Position numbers and translations under genes: made by a program. From Acidobacteriota bacterium (GTDB lineage Bacteria; Acidobacteriota; Terriglobia; Terriglobales; Acidobacteriaceae), in the NCBI GenBank assembly GCA_021780315.1, contig JAJXYY010000007.1:54667-118666 (forward strand): a stretch of 64,000 bases of DNA, given 5' to 3'. Shown here piece after piece: positions 8,344 to 17,745 of this stretch. The first letter of the stretch is position 1; each line of letters opens with the position of its first letter. The notes below the pieces were generated by a model that saw only the letters and a program-made list of their open reading frames with translations, ran no database searches and was not told the origin of the DNA.

Positions 8344-9213
8344 ATGAAAAACTCCTTTTCGCGCCGTACCTTCGTTCGATCCAGTGCCATGGTCGCGGCA
8401 GCATGCGCTGCCACCGGATCAGTCCCTGTTACAGGGCAGATGTCGCATGATGCTGGTGACGCCTCTCCGGTGCGTCTCGGCTTGGCGAGCTATACCTTTC
8501 GCAACTTCACGCGCGCCCAGCTGATCGGCTATATGAAGCAGTTGAATATTACGTCGCTCAATGCGAAAGACGTGAAGGATCATCTACCCATGGACCCTAC
8601 AGCGGAGGCCGCTGCGCTGGCGGATTATGCGGCTGCGGGGATCCATGTGAACGCGGCTGGTACGATCTATTTCCCCAAGGATGAAGACGACGATATCCGC
8701 AGCAAATTTGAATACTGCAAGCGGGCAGGTGTGAAGGTGATTGTCGCTGGTGATCCGGCGCCGACCACCTTGCCGCGAATCGAAAAGTTCGTGAAGGAGT
8801 ATGACATCCGCTTCGCGATCCACAACCATGGGCCGGAGGACAAGGTATGGCCTTCCCCGCTGAACGTCCTGCAGGCGGTGAAGAATATGGACCCGCGCAT
8901 GGGGTGTTGCATCGACATAGGCCATACGGTCCGTGCGGGAACCGACGTGGTGCAGGCGATCCATGCAGCCGGACCGCGTTTGTTCGATCTACACGCAAAA
9001 GACCTGACCAACTCCACCAGCAGGGAGAGCCAGGTGTCAGTAGGCGATGGGATGCTGCCGGTCCGCGGGATCTTCCAGGCGCTGATCGCGATCAAGTACC
9101 AGGGTCATGTCGACCTGGAGTACGAGGTCCATGGAGACGATCCGATGCCGGGCGTCATCGCGAGCTTTGCCTACATGCGCGGGGTGCTCGCTGGCATGGG
9201 TTACAAGAGCTAG
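8344..9213 (+). CDS. Tat-exported sugar phosphate isomerase/epimerase-like TIM-barrel protein
   Basis: A 289-residue xylose-isomerase-like TIM-barrel protein with a Tat signal (FSRRTFVRSSAMVAAA) and expected periplasmic location. Fold motifs include LGLASYTFRNF at the first strand, FAIHNHGPED, CIDIGHTVRAG, FDLHAKD and VDLEYEVHG, containing the His, Asp and Glu residues that bind a divalent metal in this superfamily. ATG 8344 places the twin arginines at residues 7-8. The ribosome binding site is weak (AGAAAGAAG about 20 bases upstream). It is distinct in sequence from the relative at 3361-4338 but flanks the same TonB receptor. The substrate is unknown. Confidence 0.8.
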   Translation: MKNSFSRRTFVRSSAMVAAACAATGSVPVTGQMSHDAGDASPVRLGLASYTFRNFTRAQLIGYMKQLNITSLNAKDVKDHLPMDPTAEAAALADYAAAGIHVNAAGTIYFPKDEDDDIRSKFEYCKRAGVKVIVAGDPAPTTLPRIEKFVKEYDIRFAIHNHGPEDKVWPSPLNVLQAVKNMDPRMGCCIDIGHTVRAGTDVVQAIHAAGPRLFDLHAKDLTNSTSRESQVSVGDGMLPVRGIFQALIAIKYQGHVDLEYEVHGDDPMPGVIASFAYMRGVLAGMGYKS

Positions 9214-9270
9214 AACGGACACAACGAGGGGACTACATCCGTGCCTGCTGCGGCACTCCGCTGCCTCTGC

Positions 9271-12108
9271 TTAGCGAGGTTGCTGGGCACCATGCAGGCT
9301 CGGGTTGCGTCCGATGCTGATGAGGTTGGCCATGATGCGGAATGAGCCGGGCACTCCGTCTGGCATCTGGCGGAAGAAGGCATACGAGAGATAAACGTAG
9401 GTTCCTTTGCCGCAGGTGGTGTAGAGCAGGCCACCTTTTTGTGGCGCCTGACCGGCATCGTGCATCTCGGTGGGTGCGGTGTAGTGGGAGTCCCAGGCGC
9501 TCATAAAGCCGTGACCGCGCTCCTCCACCCAATCTTTAAAGTCGGCGGAAGTGATCTTGTTGGGCCAGTTGAGCAGTGGGTCGGTCGGACTCAGAATGTT
9601 GACCTCGCCGGTCTCTTCCACGACTTTCTCGGGGTCGGAGGAGAGCGTCAGCGGATAGGGGCCGTAGTTGTGATCGTACTCGCCGGTCTGGTACTGGACG
9701 ATGACCGAACCACCATTGCGTGCGTAGTCGAGCAGGCGGTGGTTGTAGGTCTTCAGCTCGGGGCGGGCGGCATAGGCGCGGATGCCCAGAACGATAGCGT
9801 CGTAGGAGGAGAGGTCGGCCATGGCGACGTCCTGTGCGCTCAGGAAGGTGACGTTGATGCCGAGATCCTGCAGGGAGCGTGCCACGTCATCTCCAGTGCC
9901 TGCGATGTAAGCGACCTTGAGGTTCGGTGCAATCTTCACGTCTACGCCCGATGTGCGGTAGGTGGCTTCGCGATAGGTTGGGTATGGGCGCAGGCCCAGG
10001 TAACCGGTGTTCTGGAAGCCCAGTTGGAAGTGCTGCCCGTCGTAGTCGGCGATGGCAGTGATGGTATAAGGCTGTGTCTGGACGGATTTCGGGGTTACCT
10101 CGAAGGTGAGGACCTGCTCGTCGCCGTCACTGGCCAGGGCGAACGGCGCGGAGGCCGGCACGGCACTCCAGTCCAGCGGCAGTTGCAGGTGAACCCGTCC
10201 CTGTGCGGGCCCCTTCACGCTGCTGTGCACGGTGACCTGCAGGTGCAGCGAGGCGTTGGCCAACGGAACGATGCCTGCCTGCGGAGATACGCTGACGGAG
10301 ATAGCCGGAGCAACGAGTAGAGGCTCCGGCACTGGGCCTAGGCCGCTATAGCGGTGTATCGACTGCACGACAGCATCCAGCGTGGCAGTCACACCGTGGA
10401 AGCGGTAGCGCACCTGCGCGGTCAGCGGATACGGAGTCGTCGGCAGGTTTAGATCGCGCAGGTCGTTGATGTCGTAGTACGACTGTTCTAGGCTGGGCCG
10501 GGAGAAGTACGGCCGCGTAAGCTCTGCGGTGGCCGGTGCCGTGACGGCGATCAGTTGATCGCGTGCCTCGCCTGCCGGCAGCACACCGGCGATCGAGTCT
10601 TTGCTGGTGAAGCCCCAGCCATCCCCCGCGTGCGATTCCAGTTGTGCGTTGTCGATGGAGATGGGCTCCGCACTCTGGTCGGCAAGATGCAGGTTGACGT
10701 AGAAGGACTGTCCCGGAACAACAGTCTGGGCGGTAGGCTGGTTGGCTGGATCGCCGAAGGGCCCCTGTTGCGTTGCGCCGCGGTCGGTGCTGAGCGTGGC
10801 AAGCAGGTTCAGGCCCAGCGACTGTCCCAGCGCATCATTGAACTGCTGCTGCTTGAGAAGCAGTTCGTGAGTCATGTTGTATTTGGCTTCGGCGGGCAGG
10901 CGGCTGACGGCGAGGTCGGCAAGCAGCGCGTTGGTCTGGGCCAGTCCAGCGGCTAGTGTAGGCGCCAACTGCTCCGGCTGGGTGGCATTGAACGCCGCAA
11001 TGGCGGAGTCCACGGTGGCGCTCAACTGCTGCAGACGGCTGCGCCACGGGGATCGCTGCTCTGCGGGAGCGTAGTCGGCAATGGCGGTCAGCGTGGTGTC
11101 GATGCCGTCGAAAAAACTGTCTTCATGCGCGGGCAGACTGGCGGAGACGCGGGAAGCATACAGGTGGTAGGGCGAGGCGGAGGGCCGGATGAACGGGACA
11201 CCGATGCCGCCGTTCTGGGATCGCTGCTGGGCCAGGCCTTCGCGACCGATGAGCAGGTAGCTGCGGCCGAAGAGCGGGTTATAGGTGCTCTCCGGAATCT
11301 CCACGGTAGTGGAGGGCACGCCCTCGATCCAGGTGCCCGTACTGTAGTTGCGAAAGCGGACTGGCTCCCAGTGCCCGGTGGCATAGTCGTAGATGCCTTT
11401 GTCGGTGACACGCGCAAACGGAACACGGGCATAGACCTTCAACGGCTTCCAGGGCAGCAGCCCGGCGGCGATCTGGTCGGGGAAGATGCTTGGGTCTGCG
11501 GCAGCGTTGAAGACCTCCTGCGCCATCTCGCCCGAGACCTGGTGCTGGCCGTGACCGTCGGAGACATTGCCGGCAAACGTAGCCGTGATCACCAGCGGCC
11601 GCGTGAGACGGACGACCCGGACAACGTCGTACAGAACGCGGTCATGACCCCAGGTCTTCAGCGCCTCATCGATGGTCTTCGAGAAGCCGAAGTCTGCCAC
11701 GCGCGTGAAGTACTGGTGGGCTCCATAGTAGTTGCCGGCAGCCAGCAGCTCCTGCGTGCGCACCAGGCCGAGCTGGTCCCAGTAGTCGGCCGACATCACG
11801 TTCTGTCCACCTTCTCCGCGATTCAGGGTCAGCAGGGAGGTGTCCACTCCCTGCCCGCGGCTCTCGTACGCGAGCATGCCGCCGTCTTCATCGTCCGGGT
11901 GCGCAACAACCGAAATCAGGCTGGCACGCGTGTGCAGCTTTTGCAGGCTCTGCCAAACGGCGGAGGCGCCGCGATCGATGGGAAGCGGTGCCGCCGACGC
12001 AGCAGGATAGTTCGGAACAGACTGTGCGCCGGCTGCCAGAGACACGCTCAGCAGCGTGGCGGATACAAGTCGAGCGGCAGAGGAACGAAGGGATACATCC
12101 AGGCGCAT
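9271..12108 (-). CDS. Secreted LmbE/PIG-L family N-acetyl-sugar deacetylase-like protein with large C-terminal extension
   Basis: A 945-residue exported protein. The signal peptide covers about residues 1-29. The PIG-L/LmbE zinc deacetylase domain follows, with the catalytic metal motif HPDDE at 70-74 and GEGGQN, and the third ligand region in NVSDGHGQHQ. These enzymes remove acetyl groups from N-acetylglucosaminyl or similar groups. The C-terminal two thirds contain beta-sandwich stretches (about 480-700) and a ThuA/GATase-like fold near 760-900 (IAGTGDDVARSLQDLGI, YDAIVLGIRAYAAR, GGSVIVQYQTGEY). ATG 12108 is supported by GGAG five bases upstream. It converges with the isomerase-like gene that ends at 9213. 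The substrate is unknown. Confidence 0.8.
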   Translation of the reverse strand: MRLDVSLRSSAARLVSATLLSVSLAAGAQSVPNYPAASAAPLPIDRGASAVWQSLQKLHTRASLISVVAHPDDEDGGMLAYESRGQGVDTSLLTLNRGEGGQNVMSADYWDQLGLVRTQELLAAGNYYGAHQYFTRVADFGFSKTIDEALKTWGHDRVLYDVVRVVRLTRPLVITATFAGNVSDGHGQHQVSGEMAQEVFNAAADPSIFPDQIAAGLLPWKPLKVYARVPFARVTDKGIYDYATGHWEPVRFRNYSTGTWIEGVPSTTVEIPESTYNPLFGRSYLLIGREGLAQQRSQNGGIGVPFIRPSASPYHLYASRVSASLPAHEDSFFDGIDTTLTAIADYAPAEQRSPWRSRLQQLSATVDSAIAAFNATQPEQLAPTLAAGLAQTNALLADLAVSRLPAEAKYNMTHELLLKQQQFNDALGQSLGLNLLATLSTDRGATQQGPFGDPANQPTAQTVVPGQSFYVNLHLADQSAEPISIDNAQLESHAGDGWGFTSKDSIAGVLPAGEARDQLIAVTAPATAELTRPYFSRPSLEQSYYDINDLRDLNLPTTPYPLTAQVRYRFHGVTATLDAVVQSIHRYSGLGPVPEPLLVAPAISVSVSPQAGIVPLANASLHLQVTVHSSVKGPAQGRVHLQLPLDWSAVPASAPFALASDGDEQVLTFEVTPKSVQTQPYTITAIADYDGQHFQLGFQNTGYLGLRPYPTYREATYRTSGVDVKIAPNLKVAYIAGTGDDVARSLQDLGINVTFLSAQDVAMADLSSYDAIVLGIRAYAARPELKTYNHRLLDYARNGGSVIVQYQTGEYDHNYGPYPLTLSSDPEKVVEETGEVNILSPTDPLLNWPNKITSADFKDWVEERGHGFMSAWDSHYTAPTEMHDAGQAPQKGGLLYTTCGKGTYVYLSYAFFRQMPDGVPGSFRIMANLISIGRNPSLHGAQQPR

Positions 12109-12292
12109 CAGGACTCCACAGGTTCGGAATGAGAATGGCGGTGCACGGCGAATAAGTCGGCGCTTGGTGCCGCTGGGATGCACGCCGTTCGGGCATGCTC
12201 GCTTGTTGTAACTATACGTGAGCACTGGCGTGGACAAACGGAGGGAGCAGCGTGCGCGGAAGCCCCGGTTGCGCAGGTATGATGCTGCCTAG

Positions 12293-13786
12293 ATGGGTAT
12301 CCCGCACAACCGCAGCCAGCAGACGAGCAGCCCACAAACCGCCGCGCTCAAGCCGAGTCATGGTAACGAGCTGGAACGAGGGCTCTCCGCGCGGGCTGCG
12401 CTGGGCTTGAACATTATCGACATGGTGGGCGTGGGTCCGTTCGTCACCCTGCCGCTGATCGTCATCGTGATGGGCGGCCCGCAGGCGATGCTCGGCTGGA
12501 TTGCAGGAGCATTGCTCTCGCTCTGCGACGGACTGATCTGGAGCGAACTGGGCACCACCTACCCGGAGGCCGGTGGTTCGTATGCCTACCTGAAACATCT
12601 CTATGGAGCCCACGGTCTGGGACGGGCGCTTTCCTTCCTCTATGCGTGGCAACTCCTGTTCAGTGCGCCCTTGTCGATCGCCTCCGGGTGCCTGGGATTC
12701 GCACAATATATGTCGTACTTCTTCCCACGATCTGGTGAGAAGCTGTTGTCCTTGTCGTTGCTGCATGTGCCGGTCGTCTTCAGCGGCCAGACCGCGATGG
12801 CTATGGGCCTGTGCGCGCTCGCCGTCGCGGTTCTGTACCGGCGGGTGCGCTCCATCGATCGCTTGATGAAACTGCTGGGAGCAGCCGTAGTGCTGGCCTT
12901 GCTGGCCATTATCGTCACCGGCTTGACGCACTTTCAGCGGCGGCTGGCCTTCGACTTTCCGGCCGGCGCCTTCCATCTGGGGCATGCCTTCTTCGCGGGA
13001 CTGGGTGCAGGAATGCTCATCTCCGCCTACGACTACTGGGGCTACTACAACGTCTGCTTTCTCGGTGCCGAGGTGGAGCATCCGCGCAAGACCATTCCGC
13101 GAGCGGTGCTCGGTTCGATCGCCATCGTCGGCACCCTCTATCTGTTGATGAACATCAGCGTGCTCGGCGTGGTGCCTTGGCGAGAGCTGACCGGCAGCGT
13201 AACCGGCGAGGCACGCAGGTACACCATGGCCGTCCTCATGCAGCGCGTCTACGGCGCCAGCCTCGGACCGTCCGCGGGCCATCTCGCCGCCATGGGAATC
13301 GTGGTGCTCATTGCGCTGGCGGCAGCGGCGTCCGTGCTGGCGCTGCTGCTGGGCTACTCGCGCATCCCCTACGCGGCCGCCAAGGACGGCAACTTCCCCG
13401 CCATCTTTGGCAAGGTGCATCCCAGACACCATATTCCGCATGTGTCGCTGTTGGTGCTCGCCGCCATCACCGTCCTCTGCTGCCTCTTCCGCCTGCAGGA
13501 GGTCATCACCACGCTGGTGGTCATGCGGATCCTCTTCCAGTTCCTGTTGCAAGGGGTAGCGGTCCTCTTGCCGCGGCATCGCAACGCCCGGCATAAACAC
13601 AGCTTTCGCATGCCACTCTATCCACTGCCGGTGCTGCTGGCCCTGACTGGATTCCTGTTTATCCTGGTGTCGCGTCCAGCGTTCCTGCGCGAGATGATGA
13701 TTGCCGGGGTAGTTCTGGTCGGCGGGGTAGTTTTGTACGTGGTTCGACACCTTCGAGGGGCACAGGCGTCAGAATATACATATTGA
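12293..13786 (+). CDS. APC-superfamily amino acid permease
   Basis: A 497-residue inner-membrane transporter with about 12 hydrophobic segments. The first unwound helix is seen as LGLNIIDMVGVGPFVTLPLI (APC type, usually G-G-S-G-x-G at this site), followed by PEAGGSYAYLKHLYG, a hallmark APC motif, and IPRAVLGSIAIVGTLYLLMNI. The soluble N-terminus of about 30 residues is polar. The substrate cannot be assigned; amino acid or polyamine is likely. It is divergent from the PIG-L gene (184-base gap) and followed by the regulatory region of the second TonB receptor. No clear ribosome binding site precedes ATG 12293. Confidence 0.85.
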   Translation: MGIPHNRSQQTSSPQTAALKPSHGNELERGLSARAALGLNIIDMVGVGPFVTLPLIVIVMGGPQAMLGWIAGALLSLCDGLIWSELGTTYPEAGGSYAYLKHLYGAHGLGRALSFLYAWQLLFSAPLSIASGCLGFAQYMSYFFPRSGEKLLSLSLLHVPVVFSGQTAMAMGLCALAVAVLYRRVRSIDRLMKLLGAAVVLALLAIIVTGLTHFQRRLAFDFPAGAFHLGHAFFAGLGAGMLISAYDYWGYYNVCFLGAEVEHPRKTIPRAVLGSIAIVGTLYLLMNISVLGVVPWRELTGSVTGEARRYTMAVLMQRVYGASLGPSAGHLAAMGIVVLIALAAAASVLALLLGYSRIPYAAAKDGNFPAIFGKVHPRHHIPHVSLLVLAAITVLCCLFRLQEVITTLVVMRILFQFLLQGVAVLLPRHRNARHKHSFRMPLYPLPVLLALTGFLFILVSRPAFLREMMIAGVVLVGGVVLYVVRHLRGAQASEYTY

Positions 13787-13842
13787 TACCAAAAGACTTA
13801 TCGCGATTTACACAGACCGGTTCCAGGCCGCAATAATTTTTC

Positions 13843-13899
13843 TTGACACATGTAAACGGTCTCATCTATCGTTCTCGCCGATCATTGAAAGCGGTTACA
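13843..13899 (+). promoter_or_regulatory. Promoter with two LacI-type operator-like sites, upstream of the TonB receptor at 14072
   Basis: TTGACA at 13843-13848 is followed after 18 bases by TATCGT (13867-13872). TGTAAACGGTCTCA (13851-13864) lies in the spacer and TGAAAGCGGTTACA (13886-13899) just downstream of the expected transcription start. The second matches the LacI-family pattern TGnAAnCGnTTnCA fully and the first with one mismatch. The pair suggests repression by a LacI-family protein, different in centre from the ATGTAA-N4-TTACAT sites further right. No regulator gene is adjacent. Confidence 0.6.
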
Positions 13900-14071
13900 T
13901 CCAAATCCAAAGTCATTGTGCTTCCAAGCAAGTGTCTGGTTCATGCGGAGAAACCAAGGTCTGTACTGCGGCATTTTTGAGTGTTGTGCTTTTGCGTTAT
14001 CGATCTAAATGCAACGAAATAAGTCAGAAAAACAAGAGAAAAACGTTGAACAAATTTTGGGGGATAGAACG

Positions 14072-17000
14072 ATGAATAAGCTATTCAGCAACCTCGAGGG
14101 AGTCGTGCGCTGGTCGCAGACTGCTCTTAGAAGATCAGGCACCTTGCTCTTGTGCCTGTTCGTGGTTTCACTCGCGACGGGAGTCGCATTCGGTCAGGCT
14201 GACCAAGGTGCAATTACGGGTCTGGTGCAAGATCCGACCGGCGCTGTGATTCCGAATGCTCAGGTGACGTTGATCAACGTCAACACCGGGCTCCAACTGC
14301 AAACACAGACGGACGGTAGCGGTAACTACGTCTTTTCGCCAATTAAAATTGGCACCTACTCGGTCTCCGTCACTGCGCCAGGCTTCTCCAAGACGACGCA
14401 GGAAAATATTCAACTGCACGTGCAGGATCGTGTCGCCGTCAACGTTCAACTGAAGACCGGCGAGAGCAACACCACCGTAACCGTAACCGAGGCGCCTCCG
14501 CTGCTCCAGACCGAAGAGGGTTCCACCGGTCAGGTTATCGAGTCCAAGACCATCAACGACACGCCGCTCAACGGCCGTAACTGGGTATTCATTGCACAAC
14601 TCGCCTCCGGTGTTGCACCGGCAAGCGGAGCACGCGGACAGAAGGGCGGAGACTTCAACGCCAACGGTCAACGCGCTGAGCAGAACAACTACATCATGGA
14701 CGGCGTCGACAACAACGTGAACGTGGTCGACTTCTTCAACGGTGCCAGCTACGTCGTACGTCCTCCACCGGACGCGCTGGCTGAGTTCAAGGTCCAGACT
14801 GGTTCGTACAGCTCGGAGTTCGGCCACTCGGCAGGCGCCGTCGTCAACGCCTCCATCAAGTCCGGTACCAACAACATCCACGGCAGCTTGTGGGAGTATG
14901 TGCGCAACGATGCCTTCGACGTGCGCGAATTCTTCCAGGGCAGCTCTCCCATTGCGAAGTACCGCCAGAACCAGTTTGGCGCCACCCTCGGCCTGCCCAT
15001 CATCAAGGACAAGCTCTTCTTCTTCGGCGATGTGGAAGCAAACCGCATCGTCTTCGGCAAGACGTCCTCCGGCTTGACGGTTCCCACCGCCAAGGAGCGC
15101 ATCGGCGACTTCAGCGAACTGCTGAACCCCAACTTGGTCAACGGCAACACCATCCAGTTGTACAAGCCAAATCCAGTTGCTAACGGCAGCCAGATCATCG
15201 CAGGCAACCGTCTCGATCAGTCGGGTGTTCCGCTAAGCGCAACCGCGTTGAAGATCCTTAGCCTCTTCCCCCAGCCCAACATCGGTGTCCCGGGCCAGAC
15301 CTACGCCAACTTCACCGCCCAGAACAACGTTCTGGACAACACCTTCCAGTGGGACGTTCGCGCCGACTGGAACATCAGCTCCAAAGACCAGGCCTTTGCC
15401 CGCTACAGCTACAACCACGAGCCAACCACCTATCCTCCCCCGTTCGGCAACATCCTGGATGGCGGCGGCTTCGGTCAAACCGGTCAGGTAGTACAGTTGG
15501 GCGAGAACTTTGCCGGCAGCGAAACGCACGTCTTCACGCCAACCCTGACCAACGAGTTCCGCTTTGGTTATAACTACGGTCACTTCGCAGGTCTGCAGGT
15601 AAACTCCAACAATCCGACGGCTGCCAGCAATCTCGGCCTGGGCGGCATTCCCTATGCTCCCAACCAGGGCGGTCTGCCAGCGTTCAATGTCGCGGGCATC
15701 TCCGGCTTTGGCGGTCCTACGTTCTATGCCACCAACGAGTACGAGAACGTCTACCAGATCCTCGACAACGTCACCAAGGTTCTTGGCAACCACACCTTGA
15801 AGGCCGGCGTCGACATCCAGCGTATCCGCTTCTCGACTTCACAGCCCACGCAGCCGCGCGGCAGCTATAGCTTCAACGGTACCTACACCGGCCAGCAGGG
15901 AACTCCCAACACCGGCTTTGGTGTTGCCGACTTCCTGACCAACAACTTCAACAATGCAGCGATCTCCAACGTCTTCACTTCAGACGATGTCCGCTTCAAC
16001 CGTGCTGGCTATGCCCAGGACGATTGGAAGGCCAGCCAGCGCCTGACGTTGAACTATGGTGTTCGCTACGACTACTCCACCCCCTACCTGGAGCGTCACG
16101 ATAACCAGGCTGCGTTTATCCCCACCAGCCCGGCCATCGCCAGCAACAGCACGGGCGTCTACCGGTTGGTGAACAGCAAGCAGAATGTGACCTTGCCGAC
16201 GGCGTTTACGCGCCTGCTCGCCCTGGACCACATCTCCATCGAGTACACCGGCAACCGTTACCTGGTCCAGCCGCAGAAGACAAACTTCGCTCCTCGTGTG
16301 GGCTTTGCCTACAAAGTTACCGATAAGGCTGTGATCCACGGTGGATACGGCATCTTCTTCGGCGGCTTGGAGAGCACCGGCTACTACCCCAACCTCGGAG
16401 AGAACTTCCCGTTCGAGTTCGATTCGGGCTTTGCGGCGCCAAGCTGCAATGTAAACGGATCCTGCCCCAACAATGGCTTCACCTTGGAGACGGGCTTCAC
16501 CAACGCCATCAATGCCGGTCTGTTGAATGCAATTCAGCAGCCTGCACTACGCGGCAGCGAAGCAAAGGTTCGTACCCCCTACAGCGAGCAGTACAACCTG
16601 ACCGTCGAGTACGGTATCAGCAACACCCTGGTCGGTTCGATCGGCTACGTTGGTGCTGTGTCCCGTCACCTGCAGTCCTTCCCGAACCCCAACGGCGCCA
16701 CAGCATTGGCACCCAATGGCTTCGGAAGCTACAAGAACACGGCCGGCGACAACGTGTATCCGTTGCAGCCCTACCCGCACTTTGGCGGCGTAGCGTTCAC
16801 CGCATACGATGGCGTCTCCAACTACAACTCGCTGCAGACCAAGTTGGAGAAGCGTCTTTCCAACGGGCTCAGCTTCCTTACCACCTACACCTGGTCGCAC
16901 TCGCTGGACGACGCGCCTACCCCGCTGGGTAGCACGGCAGATAGCGGATACCGCAGTCTCAATATCCTCGGAATTGGCGCTGATTATGGCAACTCTCCCT

Positions 17001-17686
17001 TCGATGTACGGCATCGGTTTACCTTCAACAGCAACTACGAGCTGCCCTTCGGTCACGGAAAGAAGTTCCTGAACGAGAGCAAGTTGTTGGATTATGTCGT
17101 AGGCGGCTGGTCAGACAGCACGGTCTTCCGTGCCCAGACCGGTGAGCCCATCACCATCGGCACCAACGCGCTCAACAGCCCCAGCGGTTCGGGCGTTCAC
17201 GCAATTCGTATTGGCAATCCCTATGCTGGCGGCGGTTCGGCCAACGCTACCAATCCAGGGGTTGCTTGCCCAGCCAAGGTACGTACCGTGCAGAACTGGT
17301 ACAACCCATGCGCCTTCGCTAACCCGCAGGCGGACAACCTCGGCTACACCAACAAGGCGTACGCTGACTCGGTCAACGGTCAGTTGATTCCGAACACGGT
17401 CACAGGGGCAGCAGCTATGCCTTATGTGGGCAGCCCCCGTGGTCAGATCTACGGACCTGGCTATGTTCGGGTTGACATGTCGTTGTTCAAATCGTTCCCA
17501 ACCTTCCGTGAACAGAATCTTCAGTTCCGGGCCGATGTCTTCAACCTGCTGAACACACCTGCCTACGGCGACCCCAGCAACTCGGGTATCGCCTCCACAG
17601 GTGGACAGATTACTGGAGCCCGCTTCTTCCAGGCCAACACGCCTGATTCGCGGTTCTTCCAGTTCTCGTTGAAGTACACGTTCTAG
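14072..17686 (+). CDS. TonB-dependent receptor, Oar-like, with carboxypeptidase-regulatory N-domain
   Basis: Outer-membrane receptor of 1204 residues. The N-terminus carries a long signal segment (LLLCLFVVSLATGVAFGQ), then a carboxypeptidase-regulatory domain (GAITGLVQDPTGAVIPNAQV), a plug domain around residues 130-260 (DTPLNGRNWVFI, NNYIMDGVDNNVNVVDFFNG, SAGAVVNASIKSGTN) and a large beta-barrel ending in FFQFSLKYTF. ATG 14072 is preferred over ATG 14009 because GGGGGA precedes it by about eight bases. It is followed by a strong terminator and then by the TPR/AlkP-like/unknown operon on the same strand. The ligand is unknown; the LacI-type sites at its promoter suggest a sugar. Confidence 0.9.
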   Translation: MNKLFSNLEGVVRWSQTALRRSGTLLLCLFVVSLATGVAFGQADQGAITGLVQDPTGAVIPNAQVTLINVNTGLQLQTQTDGSGNYVFSPIKIGTYSVSVTAPGFSKTTQENIQLHVQDRVAVNVQLKTGESNTTVTVTEAPPLLQTEEGSTGQVIESKTINDTPLNGRNWVFIAQLASGVAPASGARGQKGGDFNANGQRAEQNNYIMDGVDNNVNVVDFFNGASYVVRPPPDALAEFKVQTGSYSSEFGHSAGAVVNASIKSGTNNIHGSLWEYVRNDAFDVREFFQGSSPIAKYRQNQFGATLGLPIIKDKLFFFGDVEANRIVFGKTSSGLTVPTAKERIGDFSELLNPNLVNGNTIQLYKPNPVANGSQIIAGNRLDQSGVPLSATALKILSLFPQPNIGVPGQTYANFTAQNNVLDNTFQWDVRADWNISSKDQAFARYSYNHEPTTYPPPFGNILDGGGFGQTGQVVQLGENFAGSETHVFTPTLTNEFRFGYNYGHFAGLQVNSNNPTAASNLGLGGIPYAPNQGGLPAFNVAGISGFGGPTFYATNEYENVYQILDNVTKVLGNHTLKAGVDIQRIRFSTSQPTQPRGSYSFNGTYTGQQGTPNTGFGVADFLTNNFNNAAISNVFTSDDVRFNRAGYAQDDWKASQRLTLNYGVRYDYSTPYLERHDNQAAFIPTSPAIASNSTGVYRLVNSKQNVTLPTAFTRLLALDHISIEYTGNRYLVQPQKTNFAPRVGFAYKVTDKAVIHGGYGIFFGGLESTGYYPNLGENFPFEFDSGFAAPSCNVNGSCPNNGFTLETGFTNAINAGLLNAIQQPALRGSEAKVRTPYSEQYNLTVEYGISNTLVGSIGYVGAVSRHLQSFPNPNGATALAPNGFGSYKNTAGDNVYPLQPYPHFGGVAFTAYDGVSNYNSLQTKLEKRLSNGLSFLTTYTWSHSLDDAPTPLGSTADSGYRSLNILGIGADYGNSPFDVRHRFTFNSNYELPFGHGKKFLNESKLLDYVVGGWSDSTVFRAQTGEPITIGTNALNSPSGSGVHAIRIGNPYAGGGSANATNPGVACPAKVRTVQNWYNPCAFANPQADNLGYTNKAYADSVNGQLIPNTVTGAAAMPYVGSPRGQIYGPGYVRVDMSLFKSFPTFREQNLQFRADVFNLLNTPAYGDPSNSGIASTGGQITGARFFQANTPDSRFFQFSLKYTF

Positions 17687-17701
17687 GGCGGTACACTCCA
17701 A

Positions 17702-17742
17702 GGCGGATGCACTCGAAGCTGGGTGCATCCGCCAGGTTTTTT
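17702..17742 (+). terminator. Rho-independent terminator between TonB receptor and TPR gene
   Basis: A perfect 11-bp GC-rich stem (17702-17712 with 17723-17733) with a 10-base loop is followed by AGG and six T. Because the in-frame ATG at 17707 lies inside this hairpin, the TPR gene is better started at 17746. Confidence 0.85.
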
Positions 17743-17745
17743 AAG

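Noticed and set aside
12212..13750. A 512-codon open frame on the minus strand across the APC permease gene
   Set aside because: It is the antisense shadow of a GC-rich gene; its translation is His/Gln/Arg-rich with no domain, while the plus strand gives a clear transporter.
9271..13786. PIG-L protein and APC permease considered as part of a secondary metabolite cluster
   Set aside because: No synthases, carrier proteins or tailoring enzymes lie nearby.
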